Made by a program: the position numbers and the translations under genes. A DNA stretch of 64,000 nt from Dehalococcoidia bacterium UBA1141 (GTDB lineage Bacteria; Chloroflexota; Dehalococcoidia; Lucifugimonadales; UBA3495). Numbering within the stretch: the stretch's first letter is position 1; the number at the start of each line of letters is the position of its first letter. The notes below the pieces were generated by a model. It ran no database searches. It worked only from the letters and a program-made list of their open reading frames with translations, and was not told the DNA's origin. The DNA lies in contig DCAE01000109.1 in the NCBI GenBank assembly GCA_002311385.1, positions 197,443 through 261,442 of the forward strand, in the 5' to 3' direction. Below are positions 16,992 to 25,625 of the stretch, piece after piece.

Positions 16992-18350
16992 ATGGCCACC
17001 CAAGTAGACACCCTAACGCTCATACGCAATGAGGACGTCGGGTTCTTACTAGTACAGTTTGTGGACATCAACGGCTCCCCAAGAATGCGAATGGTGCCCT
17101 CCGCCCAGTTCGACAAAGCCGCCGACGATGGAGTACCTGTTGACGTTGGTACCTTGCCGGGCTTTGAGCATGATGGGTATGGCCGGGTAACAACGGCTTG
17201 TATCGACCTAGGCTCCTACACATCTGTCCCTTGGACGGAAGGCGTGGCCCGTTTCGCCAGCGATTTGTATGTCGACGGACAGCCTCATCCCCTGTGTCCT
17301 CGCCAAAACCTCAAGCGCATCCTGTCGTTTCTCCGGAGAGAAGGCTACTTGTTCAACGTGGGGATCGAGCCGGAACATTTTCTCGTAACCAAGAACCCGA
17401 ACGGCTCAATAGCAGAATGGGATCCCAATCGCACGGACCAGCTTCGCAACCCGTGCTACGATTTCAAGGCCACGGCCAGCGCGATTGGCTATCTGCGCGA
17501 CATAATGGACGCCATGGACCGCCTCGGTTGGGGCCCTTACCAGTGCGACCATGAAGATGCTAACGGTCAATTCGAAATCAACTTCGGTTACGCCGACGCC
17601 TTAACCACGGCTGACCGTTACACCTTCTTCAAGATGATGACCCGCAAGTACGCCCAGAGATACGGGGCCATCGCCACCTATATGGCCAAACCATTTGAAG
17701 ACCGGCCTGGCAGCGGTGGCCACATTCATTACCATCTGGCCAACGCAACCACAGGCCAAAACCTGTTTGTTGATGAAGAAGACCCTCGGGGGCTGGGCTT
17801 GTCGGAGATTGCCTACAATTTCATCGGTGGGGTCTTTGCTCATGCGCCAGCCTTATGTGCGGTTATGTCGCCCACCGTTAATTGCTATAAACGCCTACAG
17901 GTGGGGCCAATATTCGTCGACCCCAATTCAGAATTCGTGTGGCCGCCCGCCTTCGTGTCCTACGGCGACAACAACCGTACCCAGATGATACGCACCGCAG
18001 GTCCCGGCAATTTGGAAGAACGTTCCATGTCGTCGGCTTGTAATCCCTATCTGGCTTGGGGTGCCTATGTCATGGCTGGAATGGATGGAATACGACGCAA
18101 GTTGGACCCAGGGGAGCCCTATTTGGGCAACCTGTATGGTCTCGGACTTGAGGAGATCCGACGACGTGGTATACGGATGCTGCCTCAAACCTTATCCGAG
18201 TCCTTGGCCGAGTTGAAGCAAGATAGATTGGTACAAGAGTCGATGGGGGCTATTTACCAAGAGTTTTTGAATTTGAAAGAGCAAGAGTGGCAAGAGTATC
18301 ACCGCCAAGTCACCCGGTGGGAGCTTCAGCGATACCTGACGCTATTTTAA
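16992..18350 (+). CDS. GlnT-type glutamine synthetase family amidoligase
   Basis: 452 residues. GS signatures are clear. VGIEPEHFLV corresponds to the metal-binding ExE strand, DHEDANGQFEINF is the variant typical of the GlnT branch, and RPGSGGHIHYHL is the catalytic loop. NCYKRLQVGP, EERSMSSACNPYLA and related segments follow. True glutamine synthetases add ammonia to glutamate. GlnT-branch and related enzymes often ligate other amines, for example in gamma-glutamyl amide formation. Placement next to an NspC-like decarboxylase suggests an amine or polyamine substrate. AAAGAGGT precedes ATG 16992. The 103-bp gap after DUF3326 has no evident terminator. Confidence 0.88.
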   Translation: MATQVDTLTLIRNEDVGFLLVQFVDINGSPRMRMVPSAQFDKAADDGVPVDVGTLPGFEHDGYGRVTTACIDLGSYTSVPWTEGVARFASDLYVDGQPHPLCPRQNLKRILSFLRREGYLFNVGIEPEHFLVTKNPNGSIAEWDPNRTDQLRNPCYDFKATASAIGYLRDIMDAMDRLGWGPYQCDHEDANGQFEINFGYADALTTADRYTFFKMMTRKYAQRYGAIATYMAKPFEDRPGSGGHIHYHLANATTGQNLFVDEEDPRGLGLSEIAYNFIGGVFAHAPALCAVMSPTVNCYKRLQVGPIFVDPNSEFVWPPAFVSYGDNNRTQMIRTAGPGNLEERSMSSACNPYLAWGAYVMAGMDGIRRKLDPGEPYLGNLYGLGLEEIRRRGIRMLPQTLSESLAELKQDRLVQESMGAIYQEFLNLKEQEWQEYHRQVTRWELQRYLTLF

Positions 18351-18621
18351 ACTGAACCGATTTTCGTACATTCAGTTGCTATCCGACAATGGATAGCCAA
18401 CCACATGCCACGTTCACTACAGCCGAGGCTGGCTGCCCCTGTTTGAAGTATCGTTCGACTCCCACGGCTTTGAGAGCCGAGGCGCCCTGTCTCATGAACG
18501 TTGTAGAGGGGAATTTTGTAGAGGGATATAGCGAAGAAGTCATAAATCCCTTGATTGAAACCTCTGTATACTCAATCTTTGAGGTCATGTTTGAGGTCCA
18601 AGCCGGCTTTGAGGACTTGTT

Positions 18622-19377
18622 ATGGCGGAGACTACCACCGGACCCACAAAAGGGACGCTGCTCCTCCAGGGCGGCGGACTTCCCAACCTTGAGTTTCAAA
18701 ACCTGTTTAAGACGCTGGCCGGTGGGCGAGACGCCAGACTGGTTATGATTCCAACCGCATTGGAAGATGAAAAGCTAGGGCACCTGGTTTCCCCTATCAC
18801 AAACGGTCTCCTCTTCGGTTTCCCGGCTGCCATCCTGCACACTCGTTCCGGTGCTGTGGCCGACTCAGATGCTTTTGTTGAGCGAATACAGGACGCCACG
18901 GGAGTGTTTATCGAAGGCGGTCGCCAACCCAGATTGGCCAAGGCATATCTGAACACCAATACCCATCAAGAACTGAAGCGCCTTCTTGCTCGAGGTGGCG
19001 TGATTGCAGGGGGATCTGCAGGAGCCACAATCCAAGGGTCGTTCATCGTCAGAAACCAAGGCCCTCCCAACTATGACCGGGAAGTCATGGTCGACCCGCG
19101 ATTTACCACTGAAGGTTTTGCTTTCATCAAGAATGTCGTCATCGACCAGCACGTTACTCAATACGGACGGCAGAATCATCTGGCGGCTGTGCTAAAGAGC
19201 CAACCCGACCTGTTGGGAATTGGGATTGACGAAGATACGGCGATAGTAGTTCGAGGCGACGTATTTGGCGTAATCGGATCAGGCTCGGTTTATGTTTGGA
19301 ATAGTGCCCGTGGACCTCTGCGGCCCCTCTTGACCAAGGGTGACCGCTACAATATGCGGGCTAGAAAAAGGCTTTAA
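18622..19377 (+). CDS. Peptidase S51 family, cyanophycinase-like
   Basis: 251 residues. The N-terminal GTLLLQGGG strand, the motif EGGRQPRLAKAY and the nucleophile elbow IAGGSAGATIQGSF (Ser in GGSAGA) mark S51 peptidases related to cyanophycinase. GIGIDEDTAIVVRGD and a small C-terminal sheet complete the fold. Cyanophycinases cut beta-Asp-Arg isopeptides; relatives cut other isopeptide or gamma-linked substrates. Near an amidoligase, it may hydrolyse the amide that enzyme forms, either in turnover or in a protection-removal step. The start has GAGG 7 bases upstream. The preceding 270 bp hold only a hairpin (18378-18397, GCTATCC/GGATAGC). Confidence 0.85.
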   Translation: MAETTTGPTKGTLLLQGGGLPNLEFQNLFKTLAGGRDARLVMIPTALEDEKLGHLVSPITNGLLFGFPAAILHTRSGAVADSDAFVERIQDATGVFIEGGRQPRLAKAYLNTNTHQELKRLLARGGVIAGGSAGATIQGSFIVRNQGPPNYDREVMVDPRFTTEGFAFIKNVVIDQHVTQYGRQNHLAAVLKSQPDLLGIGIDEDTAIVVRGDVFGVIGSGSVYVWNSARGPLRPLLTKGDRYNMRARKRL

Positions 19378-19547
19378 ACTTGAATCAAGTACTCTAGACG
19401 TCGTCACCCGCGAGGGTTCAGCATCCGGCACTCTCTTCTGCCAGCCCCAAAAGGATCAACGGGCATTTTCTTTATTGTCGGAACCTCCGTTGGCGAGTAG
19501 GCTTATTTTCAGTCTAGAAGATAAAGATGAATCAGTTCCTTCTTGGA

Positions 19548-19580
19548 ACTATAGCTTGAAACTATAGCTTGAAACTATAG
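19548..19580. repeat. 13-bp direct repeats before a methyltransferase gene
   Basis: The unit ACTATAGCTTGAA occurs at 19548-19560 and 19561-19573, followed by a partial third copy ACTATAG at 19574-19580. The array ends 9 bases before ATG 19590 and thus overlaps the leader and ribosome-binding area (AGAGGT). It could be a tandem operator, or replication slippage that tunes translation. Confidence 0.85.
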
Positions 19581-19589
19581 AGGTAATAC

Positions 19590-20402
19590 ATGACCGAAAG
19601 CGACAAGGTATTTACCGGGTCGATACCCCAGATTTACGACACATTCCTGGTGCCATTGATCTTTGAAGCGTACGCAGACGATATTGCCGAACGCATCGCA
19701 GCTCTTGGACCAAGAATGGTCCTGGAAACCGCCGCGGGCACCGGTGTTGTCACCCGGGCCCTGGCGCCCCGTCTGGCTGCCGACGCCCGATACGTGGTGA
19801 CAGATCTGAACCATGCGATGCTGGACCACGCCGCAAACATGCAAGGGATGGACGACCGAATCGCTTGGCGTCAGGCCGACGCTCTGCAAATGCCCTTTGA
19901 GGACGACTCATTCGATGCGGTGGTATGTCAGTTCGCCGTCATGTTCTTCCCCGACAAGGTCGCTGGTTACGCCGAGACGCTACGTGTGCTTAAACCGGGC
20001 GGCAGTTTCATTTTCAATGTCTGGGACGCTATTGAGGCCAACGAGTTCTCCCAAGCGGCGACGGAGGCGGCGGCATCCGTATTTCCCGATGACCCACCCC
20101 AGTTTCTCGCTCGAACCCCTCACGGTTATCATGATGTGGATTTGATTCGAGATGAATTGGCCAAAGCTGGTTTCTCCCAGGTCTCAATAACCACGCTGGA
20201 GAAGACCAGCACTGCGGCTTCGGCCCATGATGCGGCCTATGCGTATTGCCAAGGTACCCCCCTACGAAACGAGATTGAGAGTCGTGACGCTACTCTCCTT
20301 GACCAGGTCACCGAGCGCGCCGCAGAAGCCATCGCATCTCGCTTTGGCAACGCTACAGTATCAGGGAAGATTCGGGCCTATGTGGTGGAGGCGGTGGTCT
20401 AG
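19590..20402 (+). CDS. Class I SAM-dependent methyltransferase
   Basis: 270 residues of the UbiE/methyltransf_11 type. Motif I is LETAAGTGVVTRALAP. Motif II region TDLNHAMLDHA binds the SAM ribose, and IAWRQADALQMPFEDDSFD plus VLKPGGSFIFNVWD are motifs III-IV. The rest is a variable C-terminal cap. The methyl acceptor cannot be told from sequence. It is followed 37 bp later by an alpha/beta hydrolase in the same direction, and preceded by short direct repeats abutting the start. I see no specific link to the upstream amidoligase set. Confidence 0.88.
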   Translation: MTESDKVFTGSIPQIYDTFLVPLIFEAYADDIAERIAALGPRMVLETAAGTGVVTRALAPRLAADARYVVTDLNHAMLDHAANMQGMDDRIAWRQADALQMPFEDDSFDAVVCQFAVMFFPDKVAGYAETLRVLKPGGSFIFNVWDAIEANEFSQAATEAAASVFPDDPPQFLARTPHGYHDVDLIRDELAKAGFSQVSITTLEKTSTAASAHDAAYAYCQGTPLRNEIESRDATLLDQVTERAAEAIASRFGNATVSGKIRAYVVEAVV

Positions 20403-20439
20403 GTAAGTTCGACCCCGGCTGTAAAGCTCGAAGCCGGAT

Positions 20440-21357
20440 ATGCCAATGCCTGACGTGCCTGACAAAATTCCTCAGCCAACAACGAACCCCACCAATATAC
20501 TGGGTAAGCAAATCCGTCTTGCCGACGGTCGGCAATTGGGATACACCGAATATGGTGACCCACAGGGGAAGCCGATTTTCCATTCCCACGGCTGGGTCAG
20601 TTCCCGCTTGGAATTCGGCCACAACCACGACATCGCAAAAACCTTGGGCGCACGGGTCATCAGCGTTGATCGGCCAGGAGTTGGCCTTTCGGACTTCCAA
20701 CCGGGCCGAAGAATACTGGATTGGCCCGACGATATCACCCAATTGGCCGACACTCTGGGCATAGACCGGTTTGCGGTTTCAGGGTGGTCCTTTGGCGGTC
20801 CCTATGCGGCTGTATGCTCTTACAAGATTTCCCACCGTCTGACGGCCGTCGGTTTGATCGCCGCTATTGCTCCGCTGAACCGTCCGGGCGCAATGCAGGG
20901 TATGATGCGCCCTGGTCGGCTTATCTTGGGCCTAGGCAAAAAAGCCCCTTGGATTCTGAGGCCGATTGCCTGGCGGATTGGCCGAATGGTGCGCTCCAGC
21001 CCCCAAGGGTTCGTTGAGAAGATGTCGGCCTCTTTGCCGGCAGCAGACTTGGAAGTATATTCCCGCCTTGGCATAGGCACAGGACTGGCGGAAAGTGTTG
21101 AGGAGATGTTCCGCACGGGCAACCGCGGAGCCTACTGGGACGGCGTCGCTTTTCTCCGGCCCTGGGGGTTTCGGGTAGAAGATATCCGTATGAAAGTCAG
21201 CCTCTGGCAGGGTGATGCGGACTTGAGCGTGCCTTTGCAGATGGGCGAGTACTACGCCAGCGCGATACCTGACTGCGCCGCCACCTTTTATGCCAACGAG
21301 GGTCATCTAGTTTTTTTCAGCCACGCCGAAGAGATTATCGGGGCCCTGATTTTGTAA
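20440..21357 (+). CDS. Alpha/beta hydrolase
   Basis: 305 residues. The fold is marked by FHSHGWVSSRLEF (oxyanion HG-like loop), the nucleophile elbow VSGWSFGGPYA (Ser in GWSFG), the acid in LWQGDADLSVP and the His in NEGHLVFFSHAEE, giving a complete Ser-Asp-His triad. There is no signal peptide. The substrate is unknown; haloperoxidase-like and lactonase-like hydrolases share this layout. It lies directly after the methyltransferase gene and is probably co-transcribed with it. Confidence 0.88.
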   Translation: MPMPDVPDKIPQPTTNPTNILGKQIRLADGRQLGYTEYGDPQGKPIFHSHGWVSSRLEFGHNHDIAKTLGARVISVDRPGVGLSDFQPGRRILDWPDDITQLADTLGIDRFAVSGWSFGGPYAAVCSYKISHRLTAVGLIAAIAPLNRPGAMQGMMRPGRLILGLGKKAPWILRPIAWRIGRMVRSSPQGFVEKMSASLPAADLEVYSRLGIGTGLAESVEEMFRTGNRGAYWDGVAFLRPWGFRVEDIRMKVSLWQGDADLSVPLQMGEYYASAIPDCAATFYANEGHLVFFSHAEEIIGALIL

Positions 21358-21411
21358 TCGCTCTGTGTGGAGTTTTTAACTGGGATTTATTGACCAATAG
21401 GGCGGTCCTGC

Positions 21412-21741
21412 ATGCCTTACAACGATGACCTGGCAAACCGTGTCCGTGCCGCCCTTAGAACCCTCTGCGGGATCACGGAGAAAAAGATGTTCGGTGGCTT
21501 GGCCTTCATGCTCAACGGCAACATGTGCGTAGGTGTGACCAACGATGACCTGATGGTCCGGGTTGGAACGGCAGAGCACGAAACCTTGCTCGCCCTTCCT
21601 CATGCGCGGCCAATGGATTTCACTGGCCGGCCCATGAAAGGCTTAGTTTTCGTCGGCCTGGAAGGTATTGAAAAAGCAGAGAGCTTGAAGGAATGGCTTG
21701 GTAGGGGCGTCAGCTTCGCTCAGACTCTGCCCAAGAAATAA
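21412..21741 (+). CDS. TfoX/Sxy N-terminal domain protein
   Basis: 109 residues matching the stand-alone TfoX N-terminal domain: EKKMFGGLAFMLNGNMCVGV, then LMVRVGTAEHETLL and MKGLVFVGLEGIE. In proteobacteria TfoX/Sxy regulates competence. Single-domain relatives occur widely with unknown roles, so a competence role is not implied here. It starts 55 bp after the hydrolase gene in the same direction, and converges on the amidase gene 40 bp later. Confidence 0.85.
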   Translation: MPYNDDLANRVRAALRTLCGITEKKMFGGLAFMLNGNMCVGVTNDDLMVRVGTAEHETLLALPHARPMDFTGRPMKGLVFVGLEGIEKAESLKEWLGRGVSFAQTLPKK

Positions 21742-21780
21742 TCCGGCACATAACATGGCAGCGAGCGCAAGAAATGAAAT

Positions 21781-22983
21781 TTACCCAGCCATCTGATTCA
21801 TCAGCTTCCCGGCCAGGGAAATCAAAAGTTCGTCGGAGCCTCGTTCTCCCAAGAACGACAGACCCACCGGCAACCCGTCCAGATCTGCCACCGGGACGCT
21901 TATCTGCGGTCGCCCGGTGGTTCCCCCCATGCACGTCAGTGAAACGATGCGGGAAAGCACGTCCCTCCGCTCTGCCAGGGTTTGACCCAACAACGGCGCA
22001 GGTCCGGGTGATGTCGGCAAGCAGACCACGCCGCCGCCTTGGGTTACCTCATCCATACGCTGGATTACCTCTTGTCGCGCGACCTGCGCTGTTTCTACCT
22101 CATCGTCGGTGACCGAACGGCCGAAGATGTACCTTTCCGCCACCCAGAAGTTAAACCTGGGGTTCACTTGGGCGATCCAGTCCTTGGCCGTAACCCAGGC
22201 CTCTCTGCTTTGAAGCACCTGTTGTTGGACCGACCACTGAGCCAATCCCACAGATGAAAGCCGGAGGGTTGTGTTGTCGGCGATTATTGATTTAACGGCG
22301 TCCACTGCCGGTTGTAGAGCCGCTGCCACCGCCCCATCGGCAATCTCGAAAGCGTCTTCGGCTATGATTAAACGGGTCGGGACAATAGCAGGAATATCAC
22401 TTTGGAACAGAACCGCTGCCACCCTGGCGAATACTTCAGGTTCCCGAGCAAACCAACCGATGGTGTCGTAACTTGATGCTTGTTCCAAGATTCCATCCAA
22501 GGGAATCCTTCCGTGGGTGGGCCGGAGGCCTATCAGACCGCAGAAACTTGCCGGTATTCTGACCGAACCGCCGGTGTCGGAGCCCAAGGCGAAATTCACT
22601 AATCCTCCAGCCACCGCAGATGCCGAACCGCTGGAAGAGCCTCCCGGAACTCGGCCTGGCGCTTTGGGATTGGTCGGCGTGCCGTAGTGACCGTTCTCTC
22701 CCAGGATGCCCCGGGTCAACTCATCCGTATGGGTTTTGCCCACCATGGTCGCGCCAGCGTCCACCAAAGTCTGGATAACCCAAGCGGTCTTGATGGCTGC
22801 CTGGTGGGTAGCCTTCCAGTCGGGATTGCCGCCGCCGGTAACGTGACCGGCCACGTCGAAAATATCCTTGGCGGCGAAGTTCAAACCGGATAGCGGACCG
22901 CCTGGCGAGCCCGGCAAGTAGGCTTCGGTGTCGGTGCAAAACGCGCCAAACGAATCGTCTAACTTAGGTCTGGATTGCGCCAT
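21781..22983 (-). CDS. Amidase signature family enzyme
   Basis: 400 residues. The amidase signature is complete: Lys in LNFAAKDIFDV, the Ser-rich stretch GGSSSGSASAVAGGLVNFAL, and DTGGSVRIPASFCGLIGLRP with the nucleophile Ser, forming the Ser-cisSer-Lys triad. At 400 residues it is compact compared with GatA, so it likely hydrolyses small amides rather than glutaminyl-tRNA intermediates. GAGGAG lies 8 bases before the ATG. It follows the LPG-synthase-like membrane gene (31-bp gap) on the minus strand. Confidence 0.9.
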   Translation of the reverse strand: MAQSRPKLDDSFGAFCTDTEAYLPGSPGGPLSGLNFAAKDIFDVAGHVTGGGNPDWKATHQAAIKTAWVIQTLVDAGATMVGKTHTDELTRGILGENGHYGTPTNPKAPGRVPGGSSSGSASAVAGGLVNFALGSDTGGSVRIPASFCGLIGLRPTHGRIPLDGILEQASSYDTIGWFAREPEVFARVAAVLFQSDIPAIVPTRLIIAEDAFEIADGAVAAALQPAVDAVKSIIADNTTLRLSSVGLAQWSVQQQVLQSREAWVTAKDWIAQVNPRFNFWVAERYIFGRSVTDDEVETAQVARQEVIQRMDEVTQGGGVVCLPTSPGPAPLLGQTLAERRDVLSRIVSLTCMGGTTGRPQISVPVADLDGLPVGLSFLGERGSDELLISLAGKLMNQMAG

Positions 22984-23014
22984 AATTATCTCCTCTTCGG
23001 CTAGTTAGATTCAC

Positions 23015-24124
23015 CTAAACTGCAGCACTTACTTCAGCCCGCATCAACCTTCGGTAAAAGCCCAAGCTAATACCGAAGGGAATCATGTAATAAACCGCCC
23101 TGAAAAGTATTGAAGCCAAAACGGCTTCTTCCAGTGGGACGCCCAACAGATGATAGGTTCCTACGATGGACCCTTCCTGGACTCCTATTCCTCCGGGGAC
23201 CATGGACATTACCCCGACGGCCACACCTATAGCGAACCCGGTCACTGTCACTCCGAACTCGATATCGCTGCCCAGAGCTTGGAAGCAGAACCAAATCACC
23301 CCCACGCGAGCGGCCCGGTCTGCCATAATCAACGCCACGGGAATTACCAACGATTGGGGATTTCGCCTGACCTCCCCCAGACCCCGGTTCAAGGTTTTCT
23401 CGAAATCCTTCAAGGCGGCGGATAGGTCCCGGCGGAGCACCAGCCGCATAAATACTCGCACCACCCACAAGGCAACCGACCTGGCAGGCCCGTAGAAAAA
23501 AACCACGGCGGTGGTGGCAAAGGCCACGCCCAATACACCAGTACCCACACTGAGCCACACCGCGACGCCCGAGGAAAGGGGATGGGTCAGCAACAGATAA
23601 ATCAGGCCGCATGGAATCAAGGCGAAAAAGGCCAGGCTTTCGATGTAGCCGTGGAACAGCGAAGGCGCCATAACATCGCTGGCCGCCAACCCTCTCCTGA
23701 CCATCAACAAGACCCTGATAGCATGACCAGCCAGTCCGCCCACCGCTGCAATCATGGCGAAAGACACGAAGCCCACCCACAGCAATTCCCGCTTGCCCAT
23801 GTCGATGCCGAAAGACCTGTTTATCATGGCAAAACTGTGGCTCATGCAATAATAAGAAAGTGTGGTGAAGGCCAGCGTGAGGGGTATGCACTGCCACTGA
23901 GCCCGGCCCAGAACTTCCTTAACCTCAGGCCAGTCCAGGAATATCACCACAACGCCTAGCAAAGCCAGGAGCACCACTCCACCGGTTATGACCCGCTGCT
24001 GTAGTTTGGGGCTTTCAGGCTCGGCTACAGTTGCGCGAGTTTCGTCGGAAGACGGAAGTGCCTGCTGAGAAATTTGATCAAGGTTATCCTGCAACCTAGG
24101 CCCTGCCGCCAGCTTGTTGGCCAT
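23015..24124 (-). CDS. Lysylphosphatidylglycerol synthase TM-domain family (UPF0104) membrane protein
   Basis: 369 residues with a ~50-residue cytoplasmic N-terminus and about eight TM helices. It resembles the flippase-like domain of MprF: WVGFVSFAMIAAVGGLAGHA early, VALIMADRAARVGVIWFCF in the middle and SMVPGGIGVQEGSIVGTYHL near the end. The catalytic aminoacyl-transferase domain is absent, so lipid or lipid-linked substrate flipping is the likely role. Its ATG lies inside the 3' end of the HAD gene (29-bp overlap), indicating translational coupling. Confidence 0.85.
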   Translation of the reverse strand: MANKLAAGPRLQDNLDQISQQALPSSDETRATVAEPESPKLQQRVITGGVVLLALLGVVVIFLDWPEVKEVLGRAQWQCIPLTLAFTTLSYYCMSHSFAMINRSFGIDMGKRELLWVGFVSFAMIAAVGGLAGHAIRVLLMVRRGLAASDVMAPSLFHGYIESLAFFALIPCGLIYLLLTHPLSSGVAVWLSVGTGVLGVAFATTAVVFFYGPARSVALWVVRVFMRLVLRRDLSAALKDFEKTLNRGLGEVRRNPQSLVIPVALIMADRAARVGVIWFCFQALGSDIEFGVTVTGFAIGVAVGVMSMVPGGIGVQEGSIVGTYHLLGVPLEEAVLASILFRAVYYMIPFGISLGFYRRLMRAEVSAAV

Positions 24125-24767
24125 CTATTCCCAAGCTGGTTAAAATAGACTCCGCTCTATCCCAACTATAATCGGGGTCTTGGGCCAATACTCTTTCTCG
24201 GTCCACAGTCCCCCACAATGCTGCCGCGCTGCGGGTCCCGGCGCGTTGAGCGCACTCGATATCGTGGCGGGTGTCGCCAACGTACAGGGTCTCCAAGGGC
24301 GATACTTCCATTACATCCATGACCTGCTTCAATCCCTGAGGGTCCGGCTTATAGGGCCGACCGTCCTCCAGAAAAGATACCAGGTCAAACAGGTGGCCGA
24401 CGCCGGTCTGTTCCAACTCGGTAACTCCAAAGAGCTGCCGTTTATCGGAAAAAATCCCCAACTTCAGGCCGTGTCGTTTCAATTCTTTCAATGTTTCCGC
24501 AACTCCCGGATAAAGACCGGCCATGTTGCCTACGGCTTCGCGGTAAAACCCGATGTAAGTGTCCAAGAACAGGCTCTGGTCATCACCAAAGAACCAGGCC
24601 AGATGCTGTAAAAAAGGCCGGGAGTATTCCCTGGCGATCTGATCTTTTTTCGGTCGGGGCAGACCCAGGTCATCCGCCGTTTTACCCATCAGCCAAACGT
24701 GGATGTCCCAGCTGTTCCACAAGGTCAGGTCCCAATCGAAGATAACTGCTTTTAATTTCGAGGCCAA
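24096..24767 (-). CDS. HAD superfamily hydrolase (phosphoglycolate-phosphatase-like)
   Basis: 223 residues. Motif I is VIFDWDLTLWN (DxDxT), motif II lies in LGIFSDKRQLF, the motif III Lys is in KPDPQGLKQVMD, and motif IV is LYVGDTRHDIECAQRAG. A four-helix cap lies between motifs I and II. The layout fits Gph/PpaX-like phosphatases. It is the first gene of a minus-strand unit with the overlapping UPF0104 gene and the amidase. The 252-bp divergent gap to the VOC gene contains AT-rich sequence suitable for promoters on both strands. Confidence 0.9.
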   Translation of the reverse strand: MASKLKAVIFDWDLTLWNSWDIHVWLMGKTADDLGLPRPKKDQIAREYSRPFLQHLAWFFGDDQSLFLDTYIGFYREAVGNMAGLYPGVAETLKELKRHGLKLGIFSDKRQLFGVTELEQTGVGHLFDLVSFLEDGRPYKPDPQGLKQVMDVMEVSPLETLYVGDTRHDIECAQRAGTRSAAALWGTVDRERVLAQDPDYSWDRAESILTSLGIDGQQAGGRA

Positions 24768-25019
24768 TTCTTCTCGCCTTGGTAAAGTAGATATTCTTTG
24801 GCCGGAGTCCCGTCAAGAAAGCGGTTCGGGACGAATTTACGCCCACATTTTAGCAGGTAACTCCATTCCCATCCGCGCATCAATGCGCGCCCGATTTCAA
24901 CACCAGCGTAATATCCATCGCGAGGTTCTTTGTCCGGTGATATACTTAATCTTAATAAACTAGACCAAGATTAAGCTTATGTAGCGAGATATCTTGGTTT
25001 TGAGACGCAGGGAGGAACA

Positions 25020-25550
25020 ATGAAATTCAGAGGAATCAACCACTAGGCAATGGTCACCAATGACATGGAAAAGACGATTCGGTTTTATCGAGACGTTCTG
25101 GGCATGGAGTTGGTTGGCGCTCTGGGCAGCACCCCGGAGCGGGAAAGGTATCGGCATTACTTCTTCGAGACCGGCCCCAACAGCACCATAGCGTTTTTCG
25201 AGTGGCCCGGCATGGTTGAGGAATTTCATAAGCCAGCGGGAATGCCGGTACGCGGGCCGGTCCAGTTCGACCACATCTCCTTCGATGTGGAAAACGAAGA
25301 GGCTTTGTTGGAACTACAGGCCAAGCTTGCCAAGGACGGCGTGGAAGTAACGGAGGTGGTGGACCACAAATTCATTCACTCCATATACTTCACCGACCCC
25401 AACGGTGTAGCCTTGGAGGCTTCCTATTGGATCTATAATCCCACCGGCAAGGCACCCGACTACTCCAACCCCAACGTATTCCAAGACCCCAATCCGGTGC
25501 CAGCGCTGAAGGAAGCCATGGAAAAGGCCCGCTTGGTAGAATCCAGCTAA
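25020..25550 (+). pseudogene. VOC (glyoxalase-fold) protein with an amber codon at position 9
   Basis: The natural start is ATG 25020, preceded by GGGAGG, and reads MKFRGINH before TAG at 25044-25046. The same frame continues AMVTNDMEKTIRFYRDVLGM and is intact to 25550. The His before the TAG is the first metal ligand of the VOC fold, and later ligands are visible in FFEWPG, FDHISF and VALEASYW. An internal ATG at 25050 would encode 166 residues but lacks a ribosome binding site and loses that first His and strand. So the gene is either freshly inactivated, read through, or carries a sequence error. Confidence 0.8.
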
Positions 25551-25574
25551 GGGCTCCGGATATCTGCGGTTTTT

Positions 25575-25609
25575 AAATGGGCGGACCTAGCAGGTCCGTC
25601 CATTTCTTT
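25575..25609 (+). terminator. Intrinsic terminator after the VOC gene
   Basis: AAATGGGCGGACCT (25575-25588) pairs with AGGTCCGTCCATTT (25592-25605), a 14-bp stem with one G-T pair and a 3-base loop, followed by CTTTC. The U-run is weak, so termination may be partial. Confidence 0.7.
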
Positions 25610-25625
25610 CTCCACCTTATTTTCC

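Noticed and set aside
25044..25046. Global reassignment of TAG, or pyrrolysine use, to explain the two amber codons
   Set aside because: Several intact genes here end at TAG at natural protein ends (6597, 20402, 27263, 39882, 46646, 47050, 56754), and neither protein family is known for pyrrolysine.
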